A stretch of DNA of 64,000 nt from Salipaludibacillus agaradhaerens (GCF_002019735.1 NZ_KV917378.1:863869-927868); one strand, 5' to 3'. Shown: positions 54,241-63,865, counted from the first letter of the stretch. Translations and numbers: made by a program. Notes: generated by a model not told the origin, from the letters alone.

Positions 54241-55191
54241 GTGGCAGATCAAAATACTAAACCCGCTTACGGTGGGCAAGCACTGATTGAAGGCGTCATG
54301 TTTGGTGGGCGTCATACATCAGTCACCGCTATCCGGAGAATTGATGACTCAATAGACTTTTACGAGGTGCCGAAGAAAAATCGCCCCGCTCTTCAAAAGT
54401 TAAAAAAAATCCCTTTTATTCGTGGGGTAGTAGCTATTGTAGAAGCTAGTGGGAATGGAACAAAACATTTAAACTTTTCCTCTGATCGATATGAAGTCCA
54501 TCCTGATGATGATCATACGATTGAAACAGCTGAGCAATCAAGCAAGATAACAATGATTTTAGGCGTAGCAGCGATTGGAATAATTTCTTTCCTGTTTAGT
54601 ACACTTATCTTTACAGCAGTTCCAGCAGCCATTGCTGAATTTTTCCGACCTATTTTCCCCGGACATGTGGCACAAAACTTAATAGAAGGGGTTATAAAAC
54701 TGATCTTCTTACTAACTTATATTTACCTTATCTCCATGACACCTTTGATTAAACGTGTTTTTCAGTATCATGGGGCTGAGCACAAAGTGATTAATACGTT
54801 TGAAAATGGGAAAGAATTGACTGTAGAGAATGTACAGGCTCATTCCCGCCTTCACTTCCGCTGTGGTAGTAGTTATATTCTATTAACGGTCATAGTTGGG
54901 GTGTTCTTATACCTAGCTGTTCCATCTGATCCTCTGTGGGAACGTTTATTATATCGGATACTGTTAATTCCAGTTGTGTTAGGTGCTTCATATGAAGTTT
55001 TACAGTTAACGAACAAAGTGCGTGAAATACCTTTCCTTAAATGGCTTGGTTATCCTGGTTTATGGCTACAGCTACTTACCACAAAAGAACCTAAGAATGA
55101 TCAAGTTGAGGTGGCAATTGCTTCTTTTAACGAGTTGAAGAAAAGGGAGGATGAATTTGAGAATCCACCTGCAGAAGATCGAATAGTATAA
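54241..55191 (+). CDS. yqhQ: YqhQ membrane protein (DUF1385)
   Basis: 316 residues. N-terminal conserved PAYGGQALIEGVMFGGRHTSVTAIRR, membrane helices around residues 100-130 and 145-175, FQYHGAEHKVINTFENGKELTVENVQAHSRLHFRCGSSY with conserved His and Cys, then more helices. The GTG start matches the N-terminal length of B. subtilis YqhQ; TTG/GTG codons earlier in frame are less likely. Role unknown; often near efp/papA. Confidence 0.9.
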   Translation: MADQNTKPAYGGQALIEGVMFGGRHTSVTAIRRIDDSIDFYEVPKKNRPALQKLKKIPFIRGVVAIVEASGNGTKHLNFSSDRYEVHPDDDHTIETAEQSSKITMILGVAAIGIISFLFSTLIFTAVPAAIAEFFRPIFPGHVAQNLIEGVIKLIFLLTYIYLISMTPLIKRVFQYHGAEHKVINTFENGKELTVENVQAHSRLHFRCGSSYILLTVIVGVFLYLAVPSDPLWERLLYRILLIPVVLGASYEVLQLTNKVREIPFLKWLGYPGLWLQLLTTKEPKNDQVEVAIASFNELKKREDEFENPPAEDRIV

Positions 55192-55283
55192 TAAAGCTAC
55201 CTAGATGCTTATTGTCAAACTTTCAAGTGATTATGACCATATTTTGAACAATTGATCACCATCAAACATGGAGGTGCATGCAA

Positions 55284-55664
55284 ATGTTTCGTCGTTCTTA
55301 CCATCCAATTGTATTGACGATAATCGGATTGGCTCTTTTAGGTATTGGTGTTCAAATGTTTACTAACACAAGCGCCTTTTTTACACAGGTTTTTGTGACA
55401 ATCGGTATTGTAGCCTTACTAATCTTTGTCATTAAAACATTTATTATGCCTAAGCTAATGCGTCGCCACGGTGGTTTTGGTCAAGCACAAGGAGGCTCTC
55501 CTCAATGGCAGCAAACGAAAAAGAAGAAATCTGCCTCCTTTTCGACCAAAAAGAAAGAGAACCGAAAAGCGATCTCACGACCACTTATTAAACGACAATC
55601 TGACGTTAAACTGACCGTGATCGAAGGAAAAAAGAACAAGAAAAAAAGCCGAGCATTATTTTAA
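55284..55664 (+). CDS. yqhP: YqhP family small membrane protein
   Basis: 126 residues: two membrane helices (YHPIVLTIIGLALLGIGVQMF and FVTIGIVALLIFVIKTFIM) followed by a very basic tail (KKKKSASFSTKKKENRK, KKNKKKSR). GGAGGTG precedes the second ATG by 7 bases. Matches the YqhP/SA1402 family. Positive tail suggests interaction with nucleic acid or phospholipids (inference). Confidence 0.82.
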   Translation: MFRRSYHPIVLTIIGLALLGIGVQMFTNTSAFFTQVFVTIGIVALLIFVIKTFIMPKLMRRHGGFGQAQGGSPQWQQTKKKKSASFSTKKKENRKAISRPLIKRQSDVKLTVIEGKKNKKKSRALF

Positions 55665-55682
55665 ACGCTTGGTTTTTTCTAT
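55643..55682 (+). terminator. Terminator after yqhP
   Basis: GCCGAGC...GCTTGGT with wobble pairs and TTTTTT tail, overlapping the yqhP stop codon. Confidence 0.5.
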
Positions 55683-55849
55683 TCTTGAAGATATAAACTT
55701 GAATGTAAATGAGAAAAATAGGGTATGAATGTTATGAAAGTTAAAGATTCATTTACTTGTATTAATTTCATAATGCAATATCACGCTCAATATAACGATA
55801 ATATTGGAAATTAATAATAAAATGTTAGTCATTAGAAATAAAGAATTGG
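55683..55849. other. Intergenic region after yqhP
   Basis: AT-rich, no coding frame. Precedes the dispersed repeat element; the rest up to 56147 also has no gene. Confidence 0.4.
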
Positions 55850-55972
55850 AACGAAAGATGGCGACTCCAGTGGGAAGAAGCGAAGTTTGCAAATCCATTC
55901 TGGTTGAGCTTTACAAAGGCAGAATGGATTGAAGACGAGCCCGGCGGAAAGCATTCATCTATAGTGCAAAAT
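55850..55972. repeat. Degenerate copy of a Bacillaceae intergenic repeat
   Basis: GCGACTCCAGTGGGAA at one end and GACGAGCCCGGCGGAAAGC at the other match the borders of a repeat widespread between genes in Bacillaceae (typically GCGACTCCTGCGGGA ... CCCGCGGAAAGCG). Between them AATCCATTCTG and CAGAATGGATT form an 11-bp inverted repeat (55892-55930). Only one copy in the window. Confidence 0.55.
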
Positions 55973-56159
55973 GAGTCATAACGTTCGGAAATAACGATAC
56001 AACCATGATTTATGAAATCGAGTCACTTTCGGGACAATTCAGGAACAAGTGTTCAAGTTTTACTATATTTTTTGGTGCTATTAAAATTCCAACTGAAGTA
56101 CTTTTATTGGCAGCGTGAACTAAACCATCTTTTAAAATAAGAAAGGAGTGACTAGTAGT

Positions 56160-56969
56160 ATGTTAACTGATTTTCAAAGCCCCTATTTAACACAAAATTA
56201 CTGGTCTGAATGGCTATTAGTAAGTTTCTTGTTATTAACAGGAGTTATCTATTGGACGATGAGTAAGCGCCTTGGCTTTCAAGTCATTTATCTTACGCTC
56301 TTATCACTTTCTTTCGGGTTTATCATCACAATGTATTTCCCATATTTGTATACAGAAGACGAACTTCTTCCACTTACTCATCCACACATTCAAGCTGCTG
56401 TTACACTGTTTACTTTTTTTATCCCATTGGTCAAAAGGCGCATTGAAATTGGGCTTTGCTTAGCCCCTCCAGTATTGATCAGTGTTTGCTATTTATTTCT
56501 CCAAAATACACCTGTCTTTTCTATCGTTGGAGGGATTATGATCGGTGGATTTATTAGTTATATGTATTATAGGAGTCTCGATTGGATGGGAGCGATGCCA
56601 GAGCCGTATTTATTTAGTTTCGCCATCATACTCCCCCTTTTTATTGCTGCATTAATATTTTCCGTCAGTAGCTTTTTAATACTCCCTGGCATTCTTTTAG
56701 GACTTGGAACCGGCGCAACAATTGAACAATTTAAAGTACGAGTACTCATTCGTAAAGCTAACATGACAGCTAAATTACTATCCTTATTATTAGGAAGCAC
56801 AGGGCTTATCATCGGGTACTTACTTTTTACATTCAGCGGATTTGACTCGGCTTTCTCTTATGCTCTAGTAGGAATAGTCACAGGGCTTTGGATTTCCTTG
56901 CTCGTCCCTGGCCTTATGCGAGTTACAAAATTATACGATAATCAAGGTAAACACCGTGAGATAATATAA
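56160..56969 (+). CDS. Multi-span membrane protein of unknown function
   Basis: 269 residues, about eight hydrophobic helices (WLLVSFLLLTGVIYWTM, VIYLTLLSLSFGFIITMYF, AVTLFTFFIPLV, ISVCYLFLQ, FSIVGGIMIGGFISYMYY, LFSFAIILPLFIAALIFSVSSFLIL, GSTGLIIGYLLFTF, VGIVTGLWISLLVPGLM). No family recognised and no transporter motif. AAGGAG lies 11 bases before the ATG; a GTG four codons earlier is too close to it. Confidence 0.7.
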   Translation: MLTDFQSPYLTQNYWSEWLLVSFLLLTGVIYWTMSKRLGFQVIYLTLLSLSFGFIITMYFPYLYTEDELLPLTHPHIQAAVTLFTFFIPLVKRRIEIGLCLAPPVLISVCYLFLQNTPVFSIVGGIMIGGFISYMYYRSLDWMGAMPEPYLFSFAIILPLFIAALIFSVSSFLILPGILLGLGTGATIEQFKVRVLIRKANMTAKLLSLLLGSTGLIIGYLLFTFSGFDSAFSYALVGIVTGLWISLLVPGLMRVTKLYDNQGKHREII

Positions 56970-57021
56970 TGACTTATAATTATAATAGGAAAGACTTACA
57001 GGGCCTCACGCTATAATAAAC

Positions 57022-57106
57022 CCTCAATCAGTGGCCGTTTTCGTTTCTTCCCCCACTGATTGATAGGTGAGTTAATCAGGACATTACTGGCCGTTAACTC
57101 CCACCT
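57022..57106. terminator. Two tandem hairpins between convergent genes
   Basis: First: TCAATCAGTGG/CCACTGATTGA (57024-57063), perfect 11 bp. Second: GGTGAGTTAA pairs with TTAACTCCCACC with a small bulge (57066-57105). Between the membrane protein gene and yqhO; weak T tracts. Confidence 0.5.
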
Positions 57107-57177
57107 AATACATGTCGCTCTCCTCTCTAGTTTGAGCATGGATCTTTACGGACGGTTATCTGTAATGAATGCTCTAG

Positions 57178-58065
57178 TTAATAACTCCAACTTTTTAAAA
57201 ATGCAGCTGTCGTCTTTCTCCCGAGGTTAACTAGCTGTTTTTTTTCTTTTTCGTTCATTCCAAAGTTGGTAACACCAGTTCCCTCTACCGGTATAAAGAC
57301 AATGTCTTTAGCATCCTTTTTAGCTACATATCTTTGGTCATGAGCTGATCTCATCGTATCAAACATGGATAATAACAATGATAAGCTGTTCTTAATTGTT
57401 CTAGGAGGTATGTCTTCATACTCAGGAGCAAGGCGCAAACCAAGGATAGGACGCTCTCGTTTTTTCCCTTTTCGCATAAAAAGCCACAATGGAAAGTTAC
57501 TTAAGACTCCCCCGTCAACTATTATGGAGTCTTCTCCCTTGTCATTTTTTAATTTTACCGGCTCAAAGAAAAACGGTAAGCTACAACTCATTCGAATAGC
57601 TTTAGCAACTGAAAATTGACCGGCTTCATACCCATATTGTGGTAAGTCATCCGGTAAAACAATAAACCGACCGTATGTCATATCAGAAGCTACCATTTTT
57701 AAACAACCATTCGGTAAATCATTGAACGTTTTTATCCCTTTAATAGCTAATGCGTCCTCAACCCATTTTTCAAAAGTATGTCCTTTATACAACCCCATTC
57801 GACTATATAAGGATAGCCATTTTATCAGTGGGAATATAGTACCTAGAGGTCTAGAATCTAGAAAATGCTTAGTATCAAGATCACTAAACAGTTGATAAAT
57901 ATCATCAGCGTGATAGCCTGCTTTAATGAAGGCAGCAGTCAATGCGCCTGCGCTTGTGCCTGCAGTACGTTTAAAATTGATATCCTTTTCAGCTAGCACT
58001 TCCAATGCCCCAACAAATGCTAAAGCTTTCATACCACCGCCTGCAAAAACACCGTCAACTTGCAT
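57178..58065 (-). CDS. yqhO: Patatin-like phospholipase/acyl hydrolase (YqhO)
   Basis: 295 residues. Oxyanion loop GVFAGGGMKALAFVGALEVL, nucleophile motif GTSAGALTAAF (GxSxG), and the Asp of the catalytic dyad in IIVDGGVLSNFPLWLF. Matches Bacillus YqhO. Likely a cytoplasmic or membrane-associated lipid hydrolase; substrate unknown. Confidence 0.92.
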   Translation of the reverse strand: MQVDGVFAGGGMKALAFVGALEVLAEKDINFKRTAGTSAGALTAAFIKAGYHADDIYQLFSDLDTKHFLDSRPLGTIFPLIKWLSLYSRMGLYKGHTFEKWVEDALAIKGIKTFNDLPNGCLKMVASDMTYGRFIVLPDDLPQYGYEAGQFSVAKAIRMSCSLPFFFEPVKLKNDKGEDSIIVDGGVLSNFPLWLFMRKGKKRERPILGLRLAPEYEDIPPRTIKNSLSLLLSMFDTMRSAHDQRYVAKKDAKDIVFIPVEGTGVTNFGMNEKEKKQLVNLGRKTTAAFLKSWSY

Positions 58066-58237
58066 TCAACCGACTCCTTTCATAATAAGAGTCTATTGAT
58101 CAAGCTTCTAAAATATACATTTAACACTTGTTATTACATAAGATAAAATAATTTTTCTAAAAAGCTCATTTATTGGAAATTTTTATACATTCTTCATAAA
58201 TGATTATTCCCCTGCTTCGTTAAGGACTCCTTATAAT

Positions 58238-58274
58238 TAAAGGAGACATTGAACCTTTCGATTCAATGTCTCCG
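58238..58274 (-). terminator. Terminator after mntR
   Basis: GGAGACATTGAA/TTCAATGTCTCC 12-bp perfect stem, 8-base loop, TTTAATTAT tail. Confidence 0.88.
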
Positions 58275-58706
58275 TCATGAGCCGCCTATTTCATCATTTT
58301 GTTTTTGTACAAGTCTTAACTCTCTCACACGTTGAGGGTTTTCTTCAAAATATTGGACAAGATCTCCAATCCGATCAATGGCATCCCAGCTAAGGTGATG
58401 TTCAATCCCTTCAACATCTTCATATATACCAGCTTCATTAACACCTATTATTCTCATGAATTCTTCAAGAAGATCGTGACGATATACAAGGCGTTTACCG
58501 ATTTTTTTTCCTTTAGATGTTAAAATTAATCCCCGATATTTTTCATATATAAGATACTCTTGAGCGTCCAATTTCTGAACCATTTTTGTCACAGATGAAG
58601 GATGAACCTCTAATGCATCAGCAATATCAGATACTCTTGCATAGCCTTTTTCCTCAATTAATATATATATTCTTTCTAAATAGTCTTCCATACTTGGTGT
58701 TGGCAT
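58275..58706 (-). CDS. mntR: Manganese-responsive transcriptional regulator MntR
   Basis: 143-residue DtxR-family repressor, nearly full-length match to B. subtilis Mnt[44 protein letters not shown] (winged helix; Asp8 and Glu11 metal ligands), [30 protein letters not shown], and [25 protein letters not shown] with the remaining ligands. Represses Mn2+ uptake genes when Mn is sufficient; none of those are here. Confidence 0.96.
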   Translation of the reverse strand: MPTPSMEDYLERIYILIEEKGYARVSDIADALEVHPSSVTKMVQKLDAQEYLIYEKYRGLILTSKGKKIGKRLVYRHDLLEEFMRIIGVNEAGIYEDVEGIEHHLSWDAIDRIGDLVQYFEENPQRVRELRLVQKQNDEIGGS

Positions 58707-58892
58707 AGTGTCCCCCCAAAAAAATTGTCTCCGTATCTCAAAATTTATCGTATGTATTGAATTAAGACGTTGCAGTTAGAATTATACTATAAAAAGAGCC
58801 GTCACACTACAGGCCAACTTTATTCACTGTCATTTACCTTCATTTTTCTCACGTTTAAGATGTTTGATGTAATGTATTACTAACTTTTTTCC

Positions 58893-58934
58893 GTAAAAAT
58901 AACCGTGAGTGTATTAAATGTTCACTCACGGTTC
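58893..58934 (-). terminator. Terminator after nrdJ
   Basis: ACCGTGAGTG/CACTCACGGT 10-bp perfect stem, 11-base loop, TATTTTTAC tail. Confidence 0.9.
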
Positions 58935-58977
58935 ACATCATATAAAATTTATGGTTAACAACTCGTATATCATCTTT

Positions 58978-61545
58978 TTATAAACCACATTTTAATTGGG
59001 CACTACAATTCGTGCACGTATTACAGCCTCCAATGTCTTCTACGGTACCTTGACGGCATACAGGACATGTATCGCCAACTTCGCTTCCATAAGTAACAGA
59101 CGTCGACCTTACATCAGCAATTGTATCAATAAGTACAACCTGTGTCTTTTGCTCATCTTTCATTTCTCCACCAGTTAAATCCACTGCGTAATCATCGTTT
59201 TCTTCTGCCTTTAAGGTTAAGACCTGTGAATCACGGCTGCCATCAACATATACTGTCCCACCTTTAGCCCCACCGTTATAAAGACGCTCATATACACTTT
59301 TCACTTGATCAACCGTATACCCTTTAGGAGCATTAACCGTTTTGCTTAATGAACTGTCCACCCACCGTTGAATCACACACTGAACATCGGCATGGGCTTC
59401 AGGACTTAGTTCCATACTGGAAATAAACCACTCAGGTAATTTGGTAGCATCGGCTTCAGGATGGTTATTCAAATAGTCTTGAAGGATTTCTGCTTTTACT
59501 TCAATAAATTTACCGAGACGTCCGCTTCTGAAATAAGAGAAAGAGAAATACGGCTCAAGACCTGTTGATACCCCTACCATTGTTCCAGTTGACCCGGTTG
59601 GTGCAACAGTTAATAAATGTGAGTTACGAATACCAAAGGTTTTAACGCCTTCACGTATATCTTGAGGCATTTTTTTCATATAGCCTGTTTGTGTAAATCT
59701 CTCTCGCAAATGAGCTGTTTCACCTTCATTATTACCTTCTAAATACGGGAAGCTTCCTTTTTCCTTAGCGAGTGCAATACTCGTTCTGTAGGCAGTTGTT
59801 GCAATCGTTTCAAACACTTTATCTACAAGCTTGTTCCCTTCTTCAGATCCATAAACTGTTTCTGTGTAAATAAGTAAATCATGAAGACCCATCACCCCTA
59901 AGCCTACTCGGCGTTCTCCTTTAGCTTGCTTTGTATTTTGTTCAAGGAAATATGGGGTTGCATCAATAACATTATCCTGCATTCTAACGCCAGTAGCAAC
60001 AGTTTGCGCCAGCTTGTCAAAATCCACTTCTTTCTTTTCTTTATCTGCCATCTCGGCCAAGTTAACCGCTGCTAAGTTACATACTGAATACGGCGCTAAT
60101 GGTTGTTCACCACATGGATTAGTTGCTACAACTTTTTGTCCATATGCAGTGGCATTTGTCATATCGTTCGCATTATCAATAAAGAAAATACCCGGCTCCG
60201 CAGAATATGTGGCACATATATTAATTAAATTCCATAGCTCTTGGGCTTTAATTTTGCGATATGTGCGTACACCGAACCCTAATGATTCCCACTCACGAAC
60301 ATCGCCGTACTCTTGCCATTCACGGTTATAAGCTTTCATTTCTTCTGCTGTATAATTTTCCACATCAGGAAAACGTAACGCATAATAGCTATCAGTTTCT
60401 ACAGCCTCCATAAATTCTTTTGTAATGCAGACAGAAATATTTGCTCCTGTAAGAAACTCAGAATTGTTTACGGAATATGTGCCGCCACTTCGGAGCTTTT
60501 CTTCTGCTTCCGCTATTACTTTAGGATCAAATCCACCTTGTCCTTCTATGTTCTTATAATTAGCAATACTCTGATACATTGCCTCTTCAAGTTCAGATAG
60601 GGGAGTAAACTTAAGCTTTTCTTGAATAAGACGCTTAATTTGTGGATCTTCTGTATTTTCTAATAGAAAGCGTAGAATTCTCGGGTTTTGCATTTTTGAA
60701 ATGATGAACTCTAAAATATCAGGGTGCCAATCTGCTAGCATGATCATTTGGGCCCCTCTTCTAGAACCACCTTGTTCAACTAGATGAGTCAATTTTGCAA
60801 TGTCATCGAGCCATGACACAGAACCTGATGATTTTCCATTAACACCTCTCGCTAATGTATTTCGAGGTCTTAAAGTAGAGCCATTTGTTCCAACTCCACC
60901 ACCACGGCTCATAATTTCCATCACTTGCTTGCGATGTTCGGATATCCCTTCTCTCGAATCTTCTAAATAAGGCATCACATAGCAATTAAAATATGTAACA
61001 TCTGTTTCCGCCCCTGCTCCATATAGGACACGTCCCGCTGGCACAAAATTCATGTTCACTAGCTCATGATAAAATGTCTCAAACGATTCCTCTCGCTTTT
61101 CAGGATTTGTTTCAACATCTGCTAATCCCCTAGCATTTCTTTTGGCAATTTGCTCATAATACACTTCAAGGGGCTTGTCTATCGTGTCAAGGGTTCGTTC
61201 GACTACTCCTGTAGCTTTTTCTTCAGGATCATCTAGTACTCCAAGAAACTCATCCTCAACAGCAATTTTTGCTTTGCTTTCTTTCCAATTTAATTCCACA
61301 ACAAAACCATAGCCACGTGCTGGAAATTTTGGATCTGCTTTCACTGTTAGAACAACAAAGTCTCCAACTTTTAACGTTTTTTTCTCAGTGTCTTTAAACG
61401 TATAACGGTCAAGCATAACGAGACGGGAAACACCACTTTGTTCCTTAGTCATCTCCGGTGTAATAGGAAATACTTGTGGAAAATGCTCAATATCTCGATT
61501 AAGTTGGTCAACGTTTATTTTCTTTTCTGACATAAATGTTGTCAC
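58978..61545 (-). CDS. nrdJ: Vitamin B12-dependent (class II) ribonucleotide reductase
   Basis: About 855 residues. Catalytic barrel motifs: FVPAGRVLYGAG, FNCYVMPYL (active-site Cys), RGGGVGTNGSTLRPR, VVATNPCGEQPLAPYSVCNLAAVNLAEM (NPCGE finger loop), and substrate-loop VAPTGSTGTMVGVSTGLEPYFSF. C-terminus CPVCRQGTVEDIGGCNTCTNCSAQLKCG supplies the redox-shuttle cysteines. Makes dNTPs with adenosylcobalamin, oxygen independent. GTG start chosen: AAGGAG 9 bases upstream; a later ATG lacks a site. NrdR-like boxes upstream; no B12 riboswitch seen. Confidence 0.94.
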   Translation of the reverse strand: MTTFMSEKKINVDQLNRDIEHFPQVFPITPEMTKEQSGVSRLVMLDRYTFKDTEKKTLKVGDFVVLTVKADPKFPARGYGFVVELNWKESKAKIAVEDEFLGVLDDPEEKATGVVERTLDTIDKPLEVYYEQIAKRNARGLADVETNPEKREESFETFYHELVNMNFVPAGRVLYGAGAETDVTYFNCYVMPYLEDSREGISEHRKQVMEIMSRGGGVGTNGSTLRPRNTLARGVNGKSSGSVSWLDDIAKLTHLVEQGGSRRGAQMIMLADWHPDILEFIISKMQNPRILRFLLENTEDPQIKRLIQEKLKFTPLSELEEAMYQSIANYKNIEGQGGFDPKVIAEAEEKLRSGGTYSVNNSEFLTGANISVCITKEFMEAVETDSYYALRFPDVENYTAEEMKAYNREWQEYGDVREWESLGFGVRTYRKIKAQELWNLINICATYSAEPGIFFIDNANDMTNATAYGQKVVATNPCGEQPLAPYSVCNLAAVNLAEMADKEKKEVDFDKLAQTVATGVRMQDNVIDATPYFLEQNTKQAKGERRVGLGVMGLHDLLIYTETVYGSEEGNKLVDKVFETIATTAYRTSIALAKEKGSFPYLEGNNEGETAHLRERFTQTGYMKKMPQDIREGVKTFGIRNSHLLTVAPTGSTGTMVGVSTGLEPYFSFSYFRSGRLGKFIEVKAEILQDYLNNHPEADATKLPEWFISSMELSPEAHADVQCVIQRWVDSSLSKTVNAPKGYTVDQVKSVYERLYNGGAKGGTVYVDGSRDSQVLTLKAEENDDYAVDLTGGEMKDEQKTQVVLIDTIADVRSTSVTYGSEVGDTCPVCRQGTVEDIGGCNTCTNCSAQLKCGL

Positions 61546-61621
61546 TTGCTTTCTCTCCTTTTTATAAAATTCAATAAAGTGAATTATTTGTAGTTTCATA
61601 GCACTTTTTATAGACCGTCAT

Positions 61622-61666
61622 CCAAAGGACGAAGCATTGCCAAAACTGGCTTGCTTCGTCCTTTGC
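61622..61666. other. 13-bp hairpin in the nrdJ leader
   Basis: AAAGGACGAAGCA and TGCTTCGTCCTTT are perfect inverted repeats around a 16-base loop. Lies 77-120 bases before the nrdJ start, between it and the NrdR-like boxes. No T tract on either side. Confidence 0.7.
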
Positions 61667-61696
61667 TTGTTTCAATATATCATAGTCATTTATTAT

Positions 61697-61746
61697 AATC
61701 AATATATAGTGCCATGGTTTTTAACGCATACACCATATATTGATTA
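61697..61746. promoter_or_regulatory. Pair of NrdR-like boxes upstream of nrdJ
   Basis: GCACTATATATTGATT (minus strand, about 61697-61712) and ACACCATATATTGATT (plus strand, 61730-61745) both resemble the NrdR box ACACTATATATTGTGT. Their centres lie about 32 bases apart, close to three helical turns, as in known NrdR targets. NrdR would repress nrdJ when dATP is high. Confidence 0.7.
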
Positions 61747-61993
61747 TAGGTCATCTATTTCATTGTTTGTCAACTTTAAAAATAGAAGAAAAGAAGAGAA
61801 AGCGAAAGAAAGAACATCATTTTACTAGAAAATAATTAAATAATGACGAATTTCGTTGCTTGCCTTCCAGAGTACATCAAAAAGTTGATTTTAAGGGATT
61901 ATAGGCTCCTGAAAAAATATCGACATATTTCGACATGTTTATTCACACTCTACTTCCTTGCTGCTAAAAATCACAGGCTTTTCCATCTAGCTC
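61747..61993. other. Intergenic region between lipM and nrdJ control region
   Basis: About 250 bases; an open frame on the + strand (61843-62037) has no ribosome site and runs into lipM. Nothing else recognised. Confidence 0.4.
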
Positions 61994-62824
61994 TTACAAC
62001 TTATAGTTCCATTCATCTTGGCTATACTTTACCTTAGCTAGATGAAGAATTTCTTCTTCCTGCGAAGCTGTTAGTACTAACTCTTCAAATTGAACGTTCA
62101 GCGCTGTTTCAAATCCAGCACGAAAGTTTTTTTTCATCACTGCCAAAGATGGTGGCTCAGGTATTAATTCGTCAATAGCTGCGGCTTTCGATTTAAACCC
62201 TTTCTGCATACGCTCTCGAACTCTTTCACTCGGATATAAAAATAAATCAAACAGCTTATCTTCATCTAATGATCTAATAATTGACCCATGCTGAAGAATA
62301 ATGCCTTTTTGTCTCGTTTGAGCACTCCCTGCGATTTTCCTGCCCTCCACAACCATCTCATACCATGAAGGAGCGTCAAAGCACACTGATGAGCGGGGGT
62401 TCTTTAACATTTCCCGTTCTGCCTTCGTCTGGGGGATTGCAAATTCAGCTTTAAGGCCAAGACGATTAAATCCTTCCAACAATCCAGCCGAAATAACTCG
62501 GTAAGCTTCCGTGACGGACTCAGGCATGTCAGGGTGATCCTCAGAGACAATGACGCTGTATGTCAATTCATCATCATGTAATACGCCCCTTCCACCAGTT
62601 GGACGTCTCACAAACCCAAGCTTATGTTTTTTAACAGCCTCAAAATTAATTTCTTTATGTACTTTTTGAAAATAGCCAACTGAAAGTGTTGCTGGCATCC
62701 ACCCATAAAAACGCACAACTGGATAAATGAGTCCAGCGCGATGCCAATCCATTAGTTTCTCATCCATTGCCATGTTATAAGCAGGGCCCTTGTTTTTTGA
62801 ATCTATAAAAAACCATGTATCCAC
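61994..62824 (-). CDS. lipM: Octanoyl-[GcvH]:protein N-octanoyltransferase / octanoyltransferase LipM
   Basis: 276 residues of the biotin/lipoate ligase fold: [31 protein letters not shown], the substrate loop [22 protein letters not shown], and [38 protein letters not shown] with the catalytic Cys. Transfers octanoyl from ACP to GcvH in lipoate synthesis. Lies near gcvPB, in line with the GcvH link. Confidence 0.93.
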   Translation of the reverse strand: MDTWFFIDSKNKGPAYNMAMDEKLMDWHRAGLIYPVVRFYGWMPATLSVGYFQKVHKEINFEAVKKHKLGFVRRPTGGRGVLHDDELTYSVIVSEDHPDMPESVTEAYRVISAGLLEGFNRLGLKAEFAIPQTKAEREMLKNPRSSVCFDAPSWYEMVVEGRKIAGSAQTRQKGIILQHGSIIRSLDEDKLFDLFLYPSERVRERMQKGFKSKAAAIDELIPEPPSLAVMKKNFRAGFETALNVQFEELVLTASQEEEILHLAKVKYSQDEWNYKL

Positions 62825-63009
62825 AACTTATCCTCCTTCACTACTACCTGTTTTTATCATAACCAATCTGCTAATTGATGACAAAACAAAACACTCTAAC
62901 GTTGCCAACAGAAGCTTTTCCGTTTATCATTTATTAGGGACGGTGACACTTGGACTACGAGCGCTGTTTCATTTAAAATAGAATACATAGATGTTAAGGA
63001 GGGGCCTGC

Positions 63010-63384
63010 ATGGAAACTTGGTTACTGATACTCATTACTGTTGCGCTTATCGTTTTACTCTTATTGCGCATAAAAAAGCCCAAGTATTTAAAAACGTTAA
63101 GCCAGGAAGAATTCAAAGAAAATTATCGAAAAGCTCAGTTAATCGATGTACGGGAAGAACGAGAGTTTAAGACCGGTCACATTCTTGGTGCGAGAAATAT
63201 CCCATTATCCCAAATGAAACAGCGTATGACTGAAATTCGACCGGACAAGCCTGTTTATTTATATTGCCAAAATGGTTCTCGTACTGTTCAAGCCGCAAAA
63301 ATCCTTCGGAAAAAACGAGGAGCTCAAGACTTGAATCATTTAAAAGGTGGCTTTCGTAAGTGGACAGGTAAAATTAAAAAATAG
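63010..63384 (+). CDS. yqhL: Membrane-anchored rhodanese (YqhL)
   Basis: 124 residues: one N-terminal helix (WLLILITVALIVLLLLRI) and a rhodanese domain with AQLIDVREEREFKTGHILGARNIPL and active-site loop YLYCQNGSRTVQAAKIL (Cys nucleophile). Sulfur or phosphate transfer; exact role unknown. AAGGAGG precedes the ATG. Convergent with gcvPB. Confidence 0.93.
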   Translation: METWLLILITVALIVLLLLRIKKPKYLKTLSQEEFKENYRKAQLIDVREEREFKTGHILGARNIPLSQMKQRMTEIRPDKPVYLYCQNGSRTVQAAKILRKKRGAQDLNHLKGGFRKWTGKIKK

Positions 63385-63771
63385 TTCACTCTCTATGCTG
63401 CATCATTAGGTTAGCCCTTAGTTGAGGGCTATCATGTGTGAGCCCGTGCACTTTCAAGCCACGGCCTCACACATTATCCTTCATTCTCTTTTTCATTGCC
63501 TCTTACTAATAGATGAATGACATGTAAAAAACTTCAGAAATAGGGAGTCTAGTTTTTACACTTCCCTCACACCTACAGTTCTAATTTGGATAACTATTAT
63601 TCAATCTCCCCTCTCAACTTATTGGTATGTTGTTTCAATTTACGTTCCCTAATAACTACTTAGAAAAAGGACACGCATTTATGCGTGAAAATACCACTGG
63701 AGCAAAGGTCAACCTTCATTACTAACGTCTTCATCCTTAGCAAACAAACTTTCTTTAACATCATCCCTACT
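63385..63771. other. Hairpin-rich intergenic region between yqhL and gcvPB
   Basis: No coding frame. Contains AGCCCTTAG/TTGAGGGCT-type hairpin (63413-63431), a strong hairpin ATGTGTGAG-CCGTG/CACGG-CTCACACAT (63434-63474) and a small ACGCAT/ATGCGT hairpin (63673-63686). Confidence 0.5.
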
Positions 63772-63817
63772 AAAAAATAGGTAGCCCTCAGATTGTGAGG
63801 GGCTACCTATTTTTTAG
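63772..63817. terminator. Bidirectional terminator between yqhL and gcvPB
   Basis: AAAAAATAGGTAGCCCCTCA/TGAGGGCTACCTATTTTTT: about 16-bp stem with short loop and A/T runs at both sides. Confidence 0.88.
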
Positions 63818-63865
63818 CTTTTAATCGAATTCGTTAAATTAGTTTTAGCTTGTATCCCATTATCA

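Noticed and set aside
61546-61830. Cobalamin riboswitch before nrdJ
   Set aside because: Looked for the B12 box GCCACTG on the minus strand and the expected long leader; not found.
61843-62037. 64-residue plus-strand frame
   Set aside because: No ribosome site and it runs into the 3' end of lipM.
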